From positions 150,009 to 214,008 of the forward strand of contig JAKSDK010000312.1 in assembly GCA_022360095.1 (NCBI GenBank): a DNA stretch of 64,000 nucleotides, given 5' to 3'. The position numbers and the translations under genes were made by a program. This stretch comes from Phycisphaerales bacterium. GTDB lineage: Bacteria > Planctomycetota > Phycisphaerae > UBA1845 > UTPLA1. The notes beneath the pieces were generated by a model. It was not told the DNA's origin, made no database searches, and saw only the letters and a list, made by a program, of their open reading frames with translations. Of this stretch, positions 8,301-15,815 are shown piece by piece (position 1 is the first letter of the stretch; every line of letters starts with the position of its first letter).

Positions 8301-10614
8301 GGCGATTGCCGTGCCGACCAACCGTCGAAACGGTAAAGAGCCGTCGGTCCTGACCGTGGTCGGGGCACGGCAGCATAATCTCCGGAACATTGACGTTTCG
8401 TTTCCATTGGGACGTTTCATTTGCGTCACGGGCGTTTCGGGCTCAGGCAAGTCGTCGCTGGTGACGGAGATTCTGTATCCCGCGTTGGCCGCCCGAATCC
8501 ATCGGGCGCGCATGACACCCGGTGCTCATGGGGAGGTCCAGGGCATCGATTTCGTGGACAAAGTGATCAACGTGGACCAACAGCCGATCGGCAATTCACC
8601 GTCGTCGAACCCCGCGACGTACACCGGCGTCTTCGATTTGATCCGGACGGTGTTCGCGAAGCTGCCGGAGAGCAAGGTTCGCGGCTATACGATTAACCGT
8701 TTCAGTTTCAATCGGCCCGGCGGACGATGCGACGATTGTGATGGAATGGGCCAGGTTTGTCATGAGATGCATTTCCTGCCCGACGTTTGGGTGCCGTGTG
8801 AGGCCTGCGGTGGGTCACGGTATCAGCATGAAACATTACAGGTTCGCTACAAAGGGAAGAACGTCGCCGAAGTGCTGAATATGCAGGTGTCCGAGGCTCT
8901 GGAGCTTTTCACCAATGTCCCGAAGGTGCGCCGGTTGTTGCAGACGCTGCAGGACGTCGGATTGGGTTACCTGCCGCTCGGGCAGAGTGCGCCGACGCTC
9001 TCCGGCGGCGAGGCGCAACGCGTCAAGCTGGCGGGCGAGCTGGGGCGACCAAGCACCGGCAAGACGATGTACATTCTCGATGAGCCGACCACGGGCCTGC
9101 ATTTTGACGATCTGCGCAAGCTGCTCGATGTGTTGCACCGATTGGTCGACATGGGCAACTCGGTCATCTGTATCGAACACAACCTCGATGTGGTCAAAAC
9201 CGCCGATTGGGTCGTCGATCTTGGCCCCGAGGCTGGCGACGAAGGCGGTCTTATCGTGGCGGAGGGCACACCGGAACGAATCGCCAGAGTTTCAACCTCA
9301 CATACGGGGCGACTGCTTAAGAAAACGTTGGCCGACGGGCCGCACCGGCAGCGCGAGGTCTTCGACGCTAAGAAGGCCGCCGCCGAAGCCGCGGCCATCG
9401 AGAAATCAAGGTTGGTCGTTGGCGATCACGGACCGGTCAAGATGCCCTGGCAGCGCGACGGAAGACGCTGGCACACGGAACAGCGCCGTAGCCGAGACGA
9501 TAAGCCGATCGAGTGGGAAGGCAAGGCATTGCTTTACGTCATGGATCAACTGGAGAAGCTGGGGAAACGTCAAAACGTCAAAACGTCAAAAAGTCAAAAC
9601 GTCAACACGTCAAAACGTCAAAAAGTCAAAACGTCAAAAAGTCAAAACGTCGAAACGTCGAAGAGCCAAAACGCCAAAACGTCAAAAAGTCAAAAAGTCA
9701 AAACAGCAACAAGTCAAAACGTCAAAACGTCGAGAAGTCAAAACAACCAAGAACGCGGCGACCCGTTGTTATCGACCGATTGGAACGATCGCGCACGCGT
9801 AGAGGTCGTGGCCAAAGCCCCGAGCGGCGTGGCTCAAAGCGCGGTGCCCTGGTTTCTGCATGCTTTGACGGCGGGGCGTTGGTTGCTGGACTTGTCCTTT
9901 CGCGTGCCGAAAGGAACCTTCGTGCAGCGGGCGTTGTCGGCGAAGTTGAAGCTCAAGACGCTGAATGAGCGCGATGACATTCAATCCTACGGTGACACCC
10001 CACGCGTTCAGATCCGGCCGGCGCTGAATCAAATGGACCAGATCAGAATCATGGTTTACGACAAAAAAGAAATCGACACGCAGGCATTTCGGAGCTTTCT
10101 TAAAACGGCGTCGTCGGCATATTTGAAGCACGTTGAGAAGCTGGCGGAGCGCGCTGCAGGGGCCGAACCGTGGAAGAAGGACGGCAGGACCTGGCATTTA
10201 TCCCAGAAGTCGATTACGCCGAATCAGCCGAGAGAATGGACGCCGTTGGCGCTGACGACGTTTCTCGGTCGTGTGAATAAGATTCTGCCCAGCGTGAAGA
10301 CGCTTTGGAACCGAAAGGTATTCGTCGAACTGGCGACGGCGGAAAACAAGCGAGTGGGCAAAATCATCACCAACAACGGTCACGCCCTCCGCGTCGATCT
10401 CCATGTCCCGCGAGGACGGTTCACGCCGACCCAGGTGGAGCGCCTCGGCCGTGAGCAGGAGATGGGACGTTCGGGAACGAGTGGTGCCGAGCTGACCTTT
10501 TGGTTTCGTTCTTTGGATGAAATTGACGCGGGCAAATTAAAGATCGTTTTGCAGGAGGCGTATGCCAACGGCGAGAAAGATGGACACGAGAAAGCCCCGG
10601 TCAGGCGTTTCTGA
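5308..10614 (+). CDS. uvrA: UvrA, second part: ATPase domains 2, 3 and 4 plus a repeated C-terminal extension
   Basis: From ATG 5308 the product has 1,768 residues. Residues about 40-390 are the C-terminal half of the first UvrA copy, with Walker A GVSGSGKSSL, zinc finger CEACEGNG...CPVCEGKRFN, LSGGEAQRIKLA and LLDEPTTGLH. Residues about 410-1010 repeat the N-terminal half, and about 1020-1340 the C-terminal half, each with complete Walker, signature and H-loop motifs and zinc cysteines. The gene is therefore a tandem-duplicated UvrA; as I recall, chlamydial UvrA is also a double-length fusion. The remaining 430 residues are an extension with two PWxxDGRxWH modules (near 1378 and 1620), interrupted at 1420-1479 by the octamer array. 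The frame is open upstream to 5215, so the start could also be 5215 or 5320. Confidence 0.93.
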   Translation: MPTDMAVGRGQGKRRKAATARRVEPPEPLLASSTWLIVQGATHNNLKHIDVEIPLGRFVCVTGVSGSGKSSLVNDIIREQLALDLNGAEKTNPGKHRTIDGKENLDKVIDIDQSPIGRTPRSNPATYIKVFDEVRRLYAKLPDSKVRGYAPGRFSFNVPTGEKGGGRCEACEGNGSNRVEMDFLADVWTQCPVCEGKRFNHETLQIHYRGKSIFDVLDMDVQEALTHFGAIPKINAMLSTLHDVGLDYLKLGQSSTTLSGGEAQRIKLARELVKRSTGRTMYLLDEPTTGLHFDDIRKLLSVLHGFVDAGNTVVVIEHNLDVIKTADWVVDLGPEGGEGGGEIVAAGTPEDVAACSASYTGQSLREVLPGFRRMNRKAETGSSVKRKSAKRNKRSGVQKHDAIVVVGAKEHNLKDVTVKVPRDAMTVCSGVSGSGKTSFAMDTVYIEGQRRYVESLSAYARQFLGQFQKPKVDHVYGLSPAVAIEQKSASKSPRSTVGTVTEIYDYMRVLWARLGQPYCARCDVPIGTQSSEEIVDKLVSMPEGTRLLLCAPVECGPGETWSALLGRCQSQGYVRVRIDGKAVDLSSKPKIDARRKHTVELVVDRAIVRTRSRKRIADSVEHCLALGKGVLLAVVVEEDGLRERSAQRFSQHFACDVCGTSYDEITPHHFSFNTRVGWCPRCEGLGMQRGTSPDAVIVNAERSILTGAVAGWENAERQPLLSAMLMALARAIGFDPKTPCRELTAEQRHALLFGLGEQWIAVKRPALRFQWKGFFPAIDEATKSSWAYRRKLEEMVTDVDCQVCTGGRVRPEARMVRLGKTDSAARGRSIVEICAMSLNEAAAFFKSLRLDRKQARVAGELLHEIKSRLRFLIDVGLGYLSLSRSAPTLSGGESQRIRLASQIGSGLTGVLYVLDEPTIGLHPRDNRRLVGALHKLRDVGNTLLMVEHDAEILKSADHLVDFGPTAGADGGHVVGVGAPVELKRAKDSLTGRYLASKAAIAVPTNRRNGKEPSVLTVVGARQHNLRNIDVSFPLGRFICVTGVSGSGKSSLVTEILYPALAARIHRARMTPGAHGEVQGIDFVDKVINVDQQPIGNSPSSNPATYTGVFDLIRTVFAKLPESKVRGYTINRFSFNRPGGRCDDCDGMGQVCHEMHFLPDVWVPCEACGGSRYQHETLQVRYKGKNVAEVLNMQVSEALELFTNVPKVRRLLQTLQDVGLGYLPLGQSAPTLSGGEAQRVKLAGELGRPSTGKTMYILDEPTTGLHFDDLRKLLDVLHRLVDMGNSVICIEHNLDVVKTADWVVDLGPEAGDEGGLIVAEGTPERIARVSTSHTGRLLKKTLADGPHRQREVFDAKKAAAEAAAIEKSRLVVGDHGPVKMPWQRDGRRWHTEQRRSRDDKPIEWEGKALLYVMDQLEKLGKRQNVKTSKSQNVNTSKRQKVKTSKSQNVETSKSQNAKTSKSQKVKTATSQNVKTSRSQNNQERGDPLLSTDWNDRARVEVVAKAPSGVAQSAVPWFLHALTAGRWLLDLSFRVPKGTFVQRALSAKLKLKTLNERDDIQSYGDTPRVQIRPALNQMDQIRIMVYDKKEIDTQAFRSFLKTASSAYLKHVEKLAERAAGAEPWKKDGRTWHLSQKSITPNQPREWTPLALTTFLGRVNKILPSVKTLWNRKVFVELATAENKRVGKIITNNGHALRVDLHVPRGRFTPTQVERLGREQEMGRSGTSGAELTFWFRSLDEIDAGKLKIVLQEAYANGEKDGHEKAPVRRF
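9568..9743 (+). repeat. Octamer tandem array (22 units) inside uvrA
   Basis: Twenty-two consecutive 8-base units of CGTCAAAA or AGTCAAAA, with point variants and no phase slip. In the uvrA frame it reads as an 8-residue period such as KSQNVKTS. The other two frames are also open through the array and stop at 9802 and 9968, so a change of one unit would remove the C-terminal modules without touching the ATPase domains. Confidence 0.93.
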
Positions 10615-10637
10615 GCGGGGCCTTGATTGAGCCGAAG

Positions 10638-11255
10638 ATGATTCGCGCTTGCCAAACTCCGCAAACTCAGGACAATCCCGTTGTGACAATTCAAGTGGAA
10701 AAAGGTCAACTCGAAGTCGTGCACGGCTCGATGTTCGGCGGCAAGACAGAGCATATGATCGCCCGACTGCGTCAGGCGGAATCGCAGGGTTTGCGCGTCA
10801 GAGCGTTCAAGCATTGCATCGACGACCGTTATGATCCGGACCATCTCATCACCCATCGGCAGGATCAGTTCGATGCGATCCGCGTTCCCGGCGCGGAGGC
10901 CATCTTGCGGCAATGCGACGGTGTCGATGTCGCTGCCGTGGATGAGGGCCATTTTTTCAAACTGGCGCTGATTTCCGTTGTGCGCGAATTGATGAAACGT
11001 GGTATCTCGGTCATCGTCGCCGGCATCAGCCACGATGCCTGGGGCCGTCCGTTTGATCCGATGCCCCAGTTGACGGAGATGGCGGATCGCGTCGTGGTCA
11101 AGGAGGCTCCATGCCGTGTCTGCGGTGAGCCCTCGCCTTATACGCAGCGGATGACGCAGATCAATACGATTCACATGGTGGGGGGGCTGGACGACTACGA
11201 GCCACGGTGCAAAGCGCACTTTACGCCCTTGTCCGGCCCGCCGGAGAAACGATGA
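10638..11255 (+). CDS. tdk: Thymidine kinase (type II)
   Basis: Phosphorylates thymidine with ATP to dTMP in the salvage pathway. The 205-residue product has P-loop GSMFGGKTE, the Walker B-like DEGHFF whose acid is the usual catalytic base, a lasso/zinc region with CRVCGEPSPYTQRM and YEPRCKAHF, and the typical family length. The start is uncertain: ATG 10638 is used here, TTG 10623 is upstream, and GTG 10683 has AGGA about 10 bases before it and would give a product beginning near the usual family N-terminus. Its stop overlaps the ATG of the nucleoside transporter in ATGA, so uptake and phosphorylation of thymidine appear to be one transcription unit. Confidence 0.95.
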   Translation: MIRACQTPQTQDNPVVTIQVEKGQLEVVHGSMFGGKTEHMIARLRQAESQGLRVRAFKHCIDDRYDPDHLITHRQDQFDAIRVPGAEAILRQCDGVDVAAVDEGHFFKLALISVVRELMKRGISVIVAGISHDAWGRPFDPMPQLTEMADRVVVKEAPCRVCGEPSPYTQRMTQINTIHMVGGLDDYEPRCKAHFTPLSGPPEKR

Positions 11256-12544
11256 TCGTGACGATTGCACGTAGCCTGCTGGGAATCGCGGCGTTGCTGC
11301 TGTTCGCGTGGCTGCTTTCGTCCGACCGGCGCCGATTTCCCTGGAAGATTGTCATCGGCGGCCTCGGCCTGCAATGGGGACTGGCTTTGGTCATCTTGCG
11401 TACCGATACGGGGCAGGCCATTTTCGATGGGGTCGCTCGAATTGTGACTGCTGTCTTATATGGCGCGGACCGGGGGGCAAGCTTCGTCTTCGGTCCATTG
11501 GCTGGTGATCATGAATTGGTCGGCTGGAAGGCGATCGTTGGGATCAAGATCATGACCACGATTATCATCGTCGCCGTGATCTCGTCGATCGGCTACCACT
11601 ATGGCGTCCTTCAGCGCGCCGTGGCCGGGATGGCGTGGGTGATGAAAAGAGCCATGGGCGTCAGCGGGGCTGAAAGTCTTGCCGCCGCGGCGAACGTCTT
11701 CTTTGGTCAGACCGAGGCTCCGCTTTTGGTGCGGCCGTATATCTCGGGAATGACGCGTTCGGAGTTGATGGCGTTGATGACCGGCGGTTTCGCCACCGTG
11801 GCGGCCGGCGTGATGGCCTATTATGTGGATGTTTTAGGTGACGGTGATGCTGAGCGATCCAAGGAAATGGCCCGGCATTTGTTAACGGCATGTCTCATGT
11901 CCGCTCCCGCGGCTTTTGTGATGGCCAAGATCCTGGTGCCGCCCCAGGAACCAGCGACCACCACAGACCGTGTCGAGATTGCGCTTGAGAAGGAGACGCG
12001 TAGTCTGGTGGATGCCGTGACGTCGGGCGCGTCAGAGGGCATGAAGCTTGCGATCAATGTTTTGGCCATGCTCATCGCTTTTGTGGCGCTCATTGCCGTT
12101 CTGGATGTCGGCCTTGTGGCTTTGGGAAGATGGTCCGTTCTTGTGCCGCTGGTGGAGAAACTTGGCATGGATCGGTTGGACCTGGACGGCATCCTGGGGC
12201 TTGTGTTCGCGCCGATCTCCTGGCTGATCGGAGTCGAGGGCCAGGACTGTCGATCCTTTGGCGGTTTGCTCGGTAAAGCGATGGCCACGAATGAGGTGAT
12301 TGCCTACGAAACGCTCAGTGAGATCGCACGAAGCGGCGGCATGGAGAAACGGTCAGTTCTCATGGCGACCTATAGCCTTTGCGGATTCGCGAACATCAGT
12401 TCCATCGGTATCCAGATCGGCGGCATCGGCGGACTGGCGCCGGATCGTCGTGTCGACCTCGTGCGACTCGGCCCACGGGCGATGCTGGGCGGCGCGATGG
12501 CCTGCTGGATGACGGGTTGCATTGCCGGTGTGCTGGTGCGTTAG
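11252..12544 (+). CDS. Concentrative nucleoside transporter (CNT/NupC family)
   Basis: A 430-residue inner-membrane protein that should import nucleosides with sodium or protons. It has about ten hydrophobic segments. The CNT hallmark GQTEAPLLVRPYI sits in the first re-entrant half and GVEGQDC...ATNEVIAYETL in the second, where nucleoside and ion are bound. ATG 11252 is chosen because it overlaps the tdk stop by four bases; the in-frame ATG at 11207 lies inside tdk. The coupling to tdk points to thymidine or deoxyuridine as a substrate. That is inference: CNT specificity cannot be read from the motifs alone. Confidence 0.93.
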   Translation: MIVTIARSLLGIAALLLFAWLLSSDRRRFPWKIVIGGLGLQWGLALVILRTDTGQAIFDGVARIVTAVLYGADRGASFVFGPLAGDHELVGWKAIVGIKIMTTIIIVAVISSIGYHYGVLQRAVAGMAWVMKRAMGVSGAESLAAAANVFFGQTEAPLLVRPYISGMTRSELMALMTGGFATVAAGVMAYYVDVLGDGDAERSKEMARHLLTACLMSAPAAFVMAKILVPPQEPATTTDRVEIALEKETRSLVDAVTSGASEGMKLAINVLAMLIAFVALIAVLDVGLVALGRWSVLVPLVEKLGMDRLDLDGILGLVFAPISWLIGVEGQDCRSFGGLLGKAMATNEVIAYETLSEIARSGGMEKRSVLMATYSLCGFANISSIGIQIGGIGGLAPDRRVDLVRLGPRAMLGGAMACWMTGCIAGVLVR

Positions 12545-12647
12545 CATCGGGTGGCAGCGTGCCCGCTTGTGTGTTATCCTGCCGAGCATGGCAGAGTAAC
12601 GCTTCGATATTCTATCAACGATAAACGTATTCACGAACGGGGATGAA

Positions 12648-13637
12648 ATGACGAAGGACGTATTGGTTTTTGTGGAACAGCGCGACGGTCTCTTTTTGCC
12701 GGCGGCGTTGCAGGCCATCACGGCGGCCAAGGAACTGGCCGGAAAAACAGGTGGTCGCGTGACGGCGGCGTTGATCGGCCAGGGTGTCGGACCGCTTGCG
12801 GATGAATTGGACAAGGCCGGCGTCGCCGCGATTTACATTGCGGATGCCGAGCCGCTGGCGAAGTACAACGCATTGACCTATACCCGGGCCTTGGCGGAGG
12901 TCATCGCCAAGGCGGACCCACAGATTGTCTTGATGGCGGCCTCATTCATGGGCCGCGATTTGAGTCCGCGCGTGGCGATGCGGATGAACGGCGGTTTGGC
13001 GACCGACTGCACGGAGCTCGATCTTGATGGGCAGGGTGTGTTGTTGGTCAAGCGGCCGATCTTCAACGGCAAGGCGTTCAACAAGGTTCACTTCAATGCG
13101 AACAAGATTCAGATTGCCACGGTTCGTCCGAATACCTTTGCGGCGCCTTCCGGCGGAGAAGGTGCTGCCGAGCGGATTGAGGTGGCTTTTGCTTCCGAGG
13201 ATGGTGATACGCGGCAGGTGACCAAGGAAATCGCCAAGACGGGCGGTGGTGAGAAGGACGTCACCGAGGCGTCGATCGTGGTCAGCGGAGGGCGCAGCCT
13301 GAAAAGCGAGGAGAATTTCAAGATCGTTTACGATCTCGCCCATGTCCTGGACGGCGCGGTCGGGGCAAGCCGTGCGGCCTGCGACGCGGGCTATCAACCG
13401 CATTCCCGTCAGGTGGGGTTGACCGGCAAGACGGTCACGCCGCAGTTGTACATCGCGTGCGGTATCAGCGGGGCAATTCAGCATCAGGCCGGGATGCGGG
13501 GCAGCCGTCGGATCGTGGCCATCAACACCGATCCCGAGGCGCCGATCTTCAAAATCGCCGATTACGGGATTGTGGCGGACCTTTTCAAGATCGTGCCGCT
13601 GTTAACGGAAGAAGTGAAAAAGGTACGGGCAGGTTAA
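12648..13637 (+). CDS. etfA: Electron transfer flavoprotein alpha subunit
   Basis: FAD-binding half of the ETF heterodimer, which collects electrons from acyl-CoA and related dehydrogenases. The 329-residue protein has an N-terminal nucleotide-like domain, a linker, and the C-terminal FAD domain with SGGRSLKSEENF, GASRAACDAGY, the VGLTGKTVTPQLYIACGISG signature and AINTDPEAPIF. The length is normal. The beta subunit gene, usually immediately upstream, is absent: the preceding gene is a nucleoside transporter. The next gene is a membrane ETF:quinone oxidoreductase, so electrons probably go from ETF to menaquinone. Confidence 0.95.
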   Translation: MTKDVLVFVEQRDGLFLPAALQAITAAKELAGKTGGRVTAALIGQGVGPLADELDKAGVAAIYIADAEPLAKYNALTYTRALAEVIAKADPQIVLMAASFMGRDLSPRVAMRMNGGLATDCTELDLDGQGVLLVKRPIFNGKAFNKVHFNANKIQIATVRPNTFAAPSGGEGAAERIEVAFASEDGDTRQVTKEIAKTGGGEKDVTEASIVVSGGRSLKSEENFKIVYDLAHVLDGAVGASRAACDAGYQPHSRQVGLTGKTVTPQLYIACGISGAIQHQAGMRGSRRIVAINTDPEAPIFKIADYGIVADLFKIVPLLTEEVKKVRAG

Positions 13638-13697
13638 GCCGACAGTCCAGTCTGACAGCCCGTCTATTGATTCTGTGATGTTGACGTAAAGGCTGCC

Positions 13698-15761
13698 ATG
13701 AATCCGTATGTGATGACGTTATTGCTTGTGGGCGCCTGGGGGGTGTTCGGTTGGCAGATGTATCGGCGAATTCGGCTCATGCGGCTTGGACCGTCTGAGA
13801 ATCGGTTTGATCAGATCGGCGAGCGTCTAAAGCGAACCTGGGAGTATGCCTTTGCGCAAAAACGAATGCGCCGCTATTGGTGGGCCGGCATCGCACATTC
13901 GTTCATTTTCACCGGCTTCGTCGTATTGCTCTTACGGTCGTTGATTCTCTTCGGTCGGGGATACGCCGAAGACTTCGCGTTCTGGGGGCTCTTTGCGCAT
14001 GGGACGGTTCTTGGCGACGGCTATTCGTTCATCAAAGACGTGTTTATCGTTCTGGTGATCGTTGCGACCTGCGTCTTTATTTATTACCGCGTGATCAAGA
14101 AGCTCGGTCGAATGACACTCTCGTTCGAGGGTTTGCTCATCCTGATGATCATCGAATCGATGATGTTCGGCGACCTGCTTTATGACGGCGCCGCCAGGGC
14201 GAAATCGGAAGCCGGTTTCAGTTGGGCGGAGCCTGCAGGCTCTGTTGTGGGAGTGATTCTGCAAGGGACCGACGGGACGACCTTGAATGTTCTGGCCCAC
14301 ATCGGCTTCTGGGTGCACGTGTCCCTGGTGCTTCTTTTCCTGAACCTTCTGCCGATTTCCAAGCACTTTCATATCATCACGGCCATCCCCAATGTGTTTG
14401 CCCAGAGTCTGGCGCCACGCGGATGTCTGCCGAACGTGGAGGACATCGAGGGCAAGATCGAGCGAGAAGAGACGCTGGGAACGGCGCGGATTGATCAGTT
14501 GAGTTGGAAAGGCGTGCTCGATTTATATACGTGTACGGAGTGCGGTCGGTGCACGGACCAATGCCCTGCATCGAACACGGGCAAGCTTCTCAGTCCCAAG
14601 CAGCTTACGTTGGACCTTCGCGACTATCTTTATGACAACGAGAAAAAACTCGTCGGAGCCAACCACGATGGCCAGGCCGTCGCTCAGGAAGGGGCCGACG
14701 AGGGGCATACGCCGATTTCCGTGGCGGATGATCTTGTCCCGCAGTTCATCAAGCCCGAAGTTTTGTGGGCCTGCACGACCTGCGGGGCGTGCGAGACGGA
14801 GTGCCCCGTCTTCATCACCTATGTTGACAAGATTGTCGATATGCGCCGCAACCTGGTGATGGAAAAATCGGAGTTCCCGGCCGAGTTGCAAAATGCCTTT
14901 CGAGGCATGGAGACGAATTCGAATCCGTGGAGTTTCCCCGCATCGGATCGCGCCGGTTGGACCAAGGGGCTGGACGTTCCCCTGATGAGTGAAAAGCCGG
15001 ATGCCGAGGTTTTGTTTTGGGTCGGCTGCTCGGCCTCATTCGACGATCGGGCGCGTAAGATCGCACGGGCCACGGCAAGTCTTCTCAAGGCGGCGAATGT
15101 CGACTTTGCGATTCTGGGTGAGGAAGAACAGTGCACCGGCGATCCGGCGCGCCGCGCGGGAAACGAATTTCTGTTCCAGATGCTGGCTCAAATGAACGTC
15201 GAGACGTTGAACAATTACGAGCCGAAGACCATCGTGACCACCTGTCCACACTGCTTCAATACGTTGTTGAATGAGTATCCGGACTTCGGCGGCAAGTTCA
15301 ACGTCGTTCACCATTCGTCATTTCTGTCGAAGCTTGTTCGTGAAGGGCGGTTGACGCCGAAGAATCAGATCAGCGCCAAGGTGGCCTATCACGATTCCTG
15401 CTATCTCGGCCGTTACAACGACATCTACGATCCGCCGCGGGAGACGCTCAAGTCGATTCCGGGACTGACCGTCTTGGAGCCGCAGCAAACGAGGGATCGC
15501 GGCATGTGCTGCGGGGCCGGAGGGGCCCAGATGTTCAAGGAAGAGGAGGAGGGCGACGATCGCGTCAACCTTGTGCGAACCGATCAGCTTCTTGAAACTC
15601 AACCGGACATGGTTGCGTCGAGTTGTCCTTTCTGCCAGCGGATGCTGATCGACGGTCTGTCTGCCAAGAATCGTGAAGACGTCAGCCAAATGGATGTCGC
15701 GGAGCTGCTTTGGAAGTCCATAGAGCCTGAGACCTCAGATGGGGAATCCACCGCCGGTTGA
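13698..15761 (+). CDS. Membrane Fe-S oxidoreductase, probable ETF:(mena)quinone oxidoreductase (EMO/EtfD type)
   Basis: A 687-residue fusion. The N-terminal third has about five membrane helices resembling the NarI-type haem b domain. A ferredoxin-like domain with two cluster motifs follows (CTECGRCTDQCP near residue 280 and CTTCGACETECP near 360). Two CCG (HdrB/D-like) domains come last, with CxxC-rich segments CPHCFNTL, MCCGAGGAQMF and SCPFCQRML. This architecture is that of EMO in anaerobes and EtfD in mycobacteria, which oxidise reduced ETF and reduce menaquinone. Its place 60 bases after etfA supports that role. Lactate- or glycolate-oxidase Fe-S subunits share the CCG domains but lack the NarI part. 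Confidence 0.88.
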   Translation: MNPYVMTLLLVGAWGVFGWQMYRRIRLMRLGPSENRFDQIGERLKRTWEYAFAQKRMRRYWWAGIAHSFIFTGFVVLLLRSLILFGRGYAEDFAFWGLFAHGTVLGDGYSFIKDVFIVLVIVATCVFIYYRVIKKLGRMTLSFEGLLILMIIESMMFGDLLYDGAARAKSEAGFSWAEPAGSVVGVILQGTDGTTLNVLAHIGFWVHVSLVLLFLNLLPISKHFHIITAIPNVFAQSLAPRGCLPNVEDIEGKIEREETLGTARIDQLSWKGVLDLYTCTECGRCTDQCPASNTGKLLSPKQLTLDLRDYLYDNEKKLVGANHDGQAVAQEGADEGHTPISVADDLVPQFIKPEVLWACTTCGACETECPVFITYVDKIVDMRRNLVMEKSEFPAELQNAFRGMETNSNPWSFPASDRAGWTKGLDVPLMSEKPDAEVLFWVGCSASFDDRARKIARATASLLKAANVDFAILGEEEQCTGDPARRAGNEFLFQMLAQMNVETLNNYEPKTIVTTCPHCFNTLLNEYPDFGGKFNVVHHSSFLSKLVREGRLTPKNQISAKVAYHDSCYLGRYNDIYDPPRETLKSIPGLTVLEPQQTRDRGMCCGAGGAQMFKEEEEGDDRVNLVRTDQLLETQPDMVASSCPFCQRMLIDGLSAKNREDVSQMDVAELLWKSIEPETSDGESTAG

Positions 15762-15815
15762 CTTCGCCCGACTTGCCGCCACGACGCCAAGAGCGTTGTC
15801 TCGGATTGCTCACTT

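Noticed and set aside
9568..9743. CRISPR-like array
   Set aside because: Units are 8 bases with no unique spacers.
9513..9968. Separate gene rich in KRQNVKKSK words
   Set aside because: It is the octamer array read in another frame within uvrA, with no start signal of its own.
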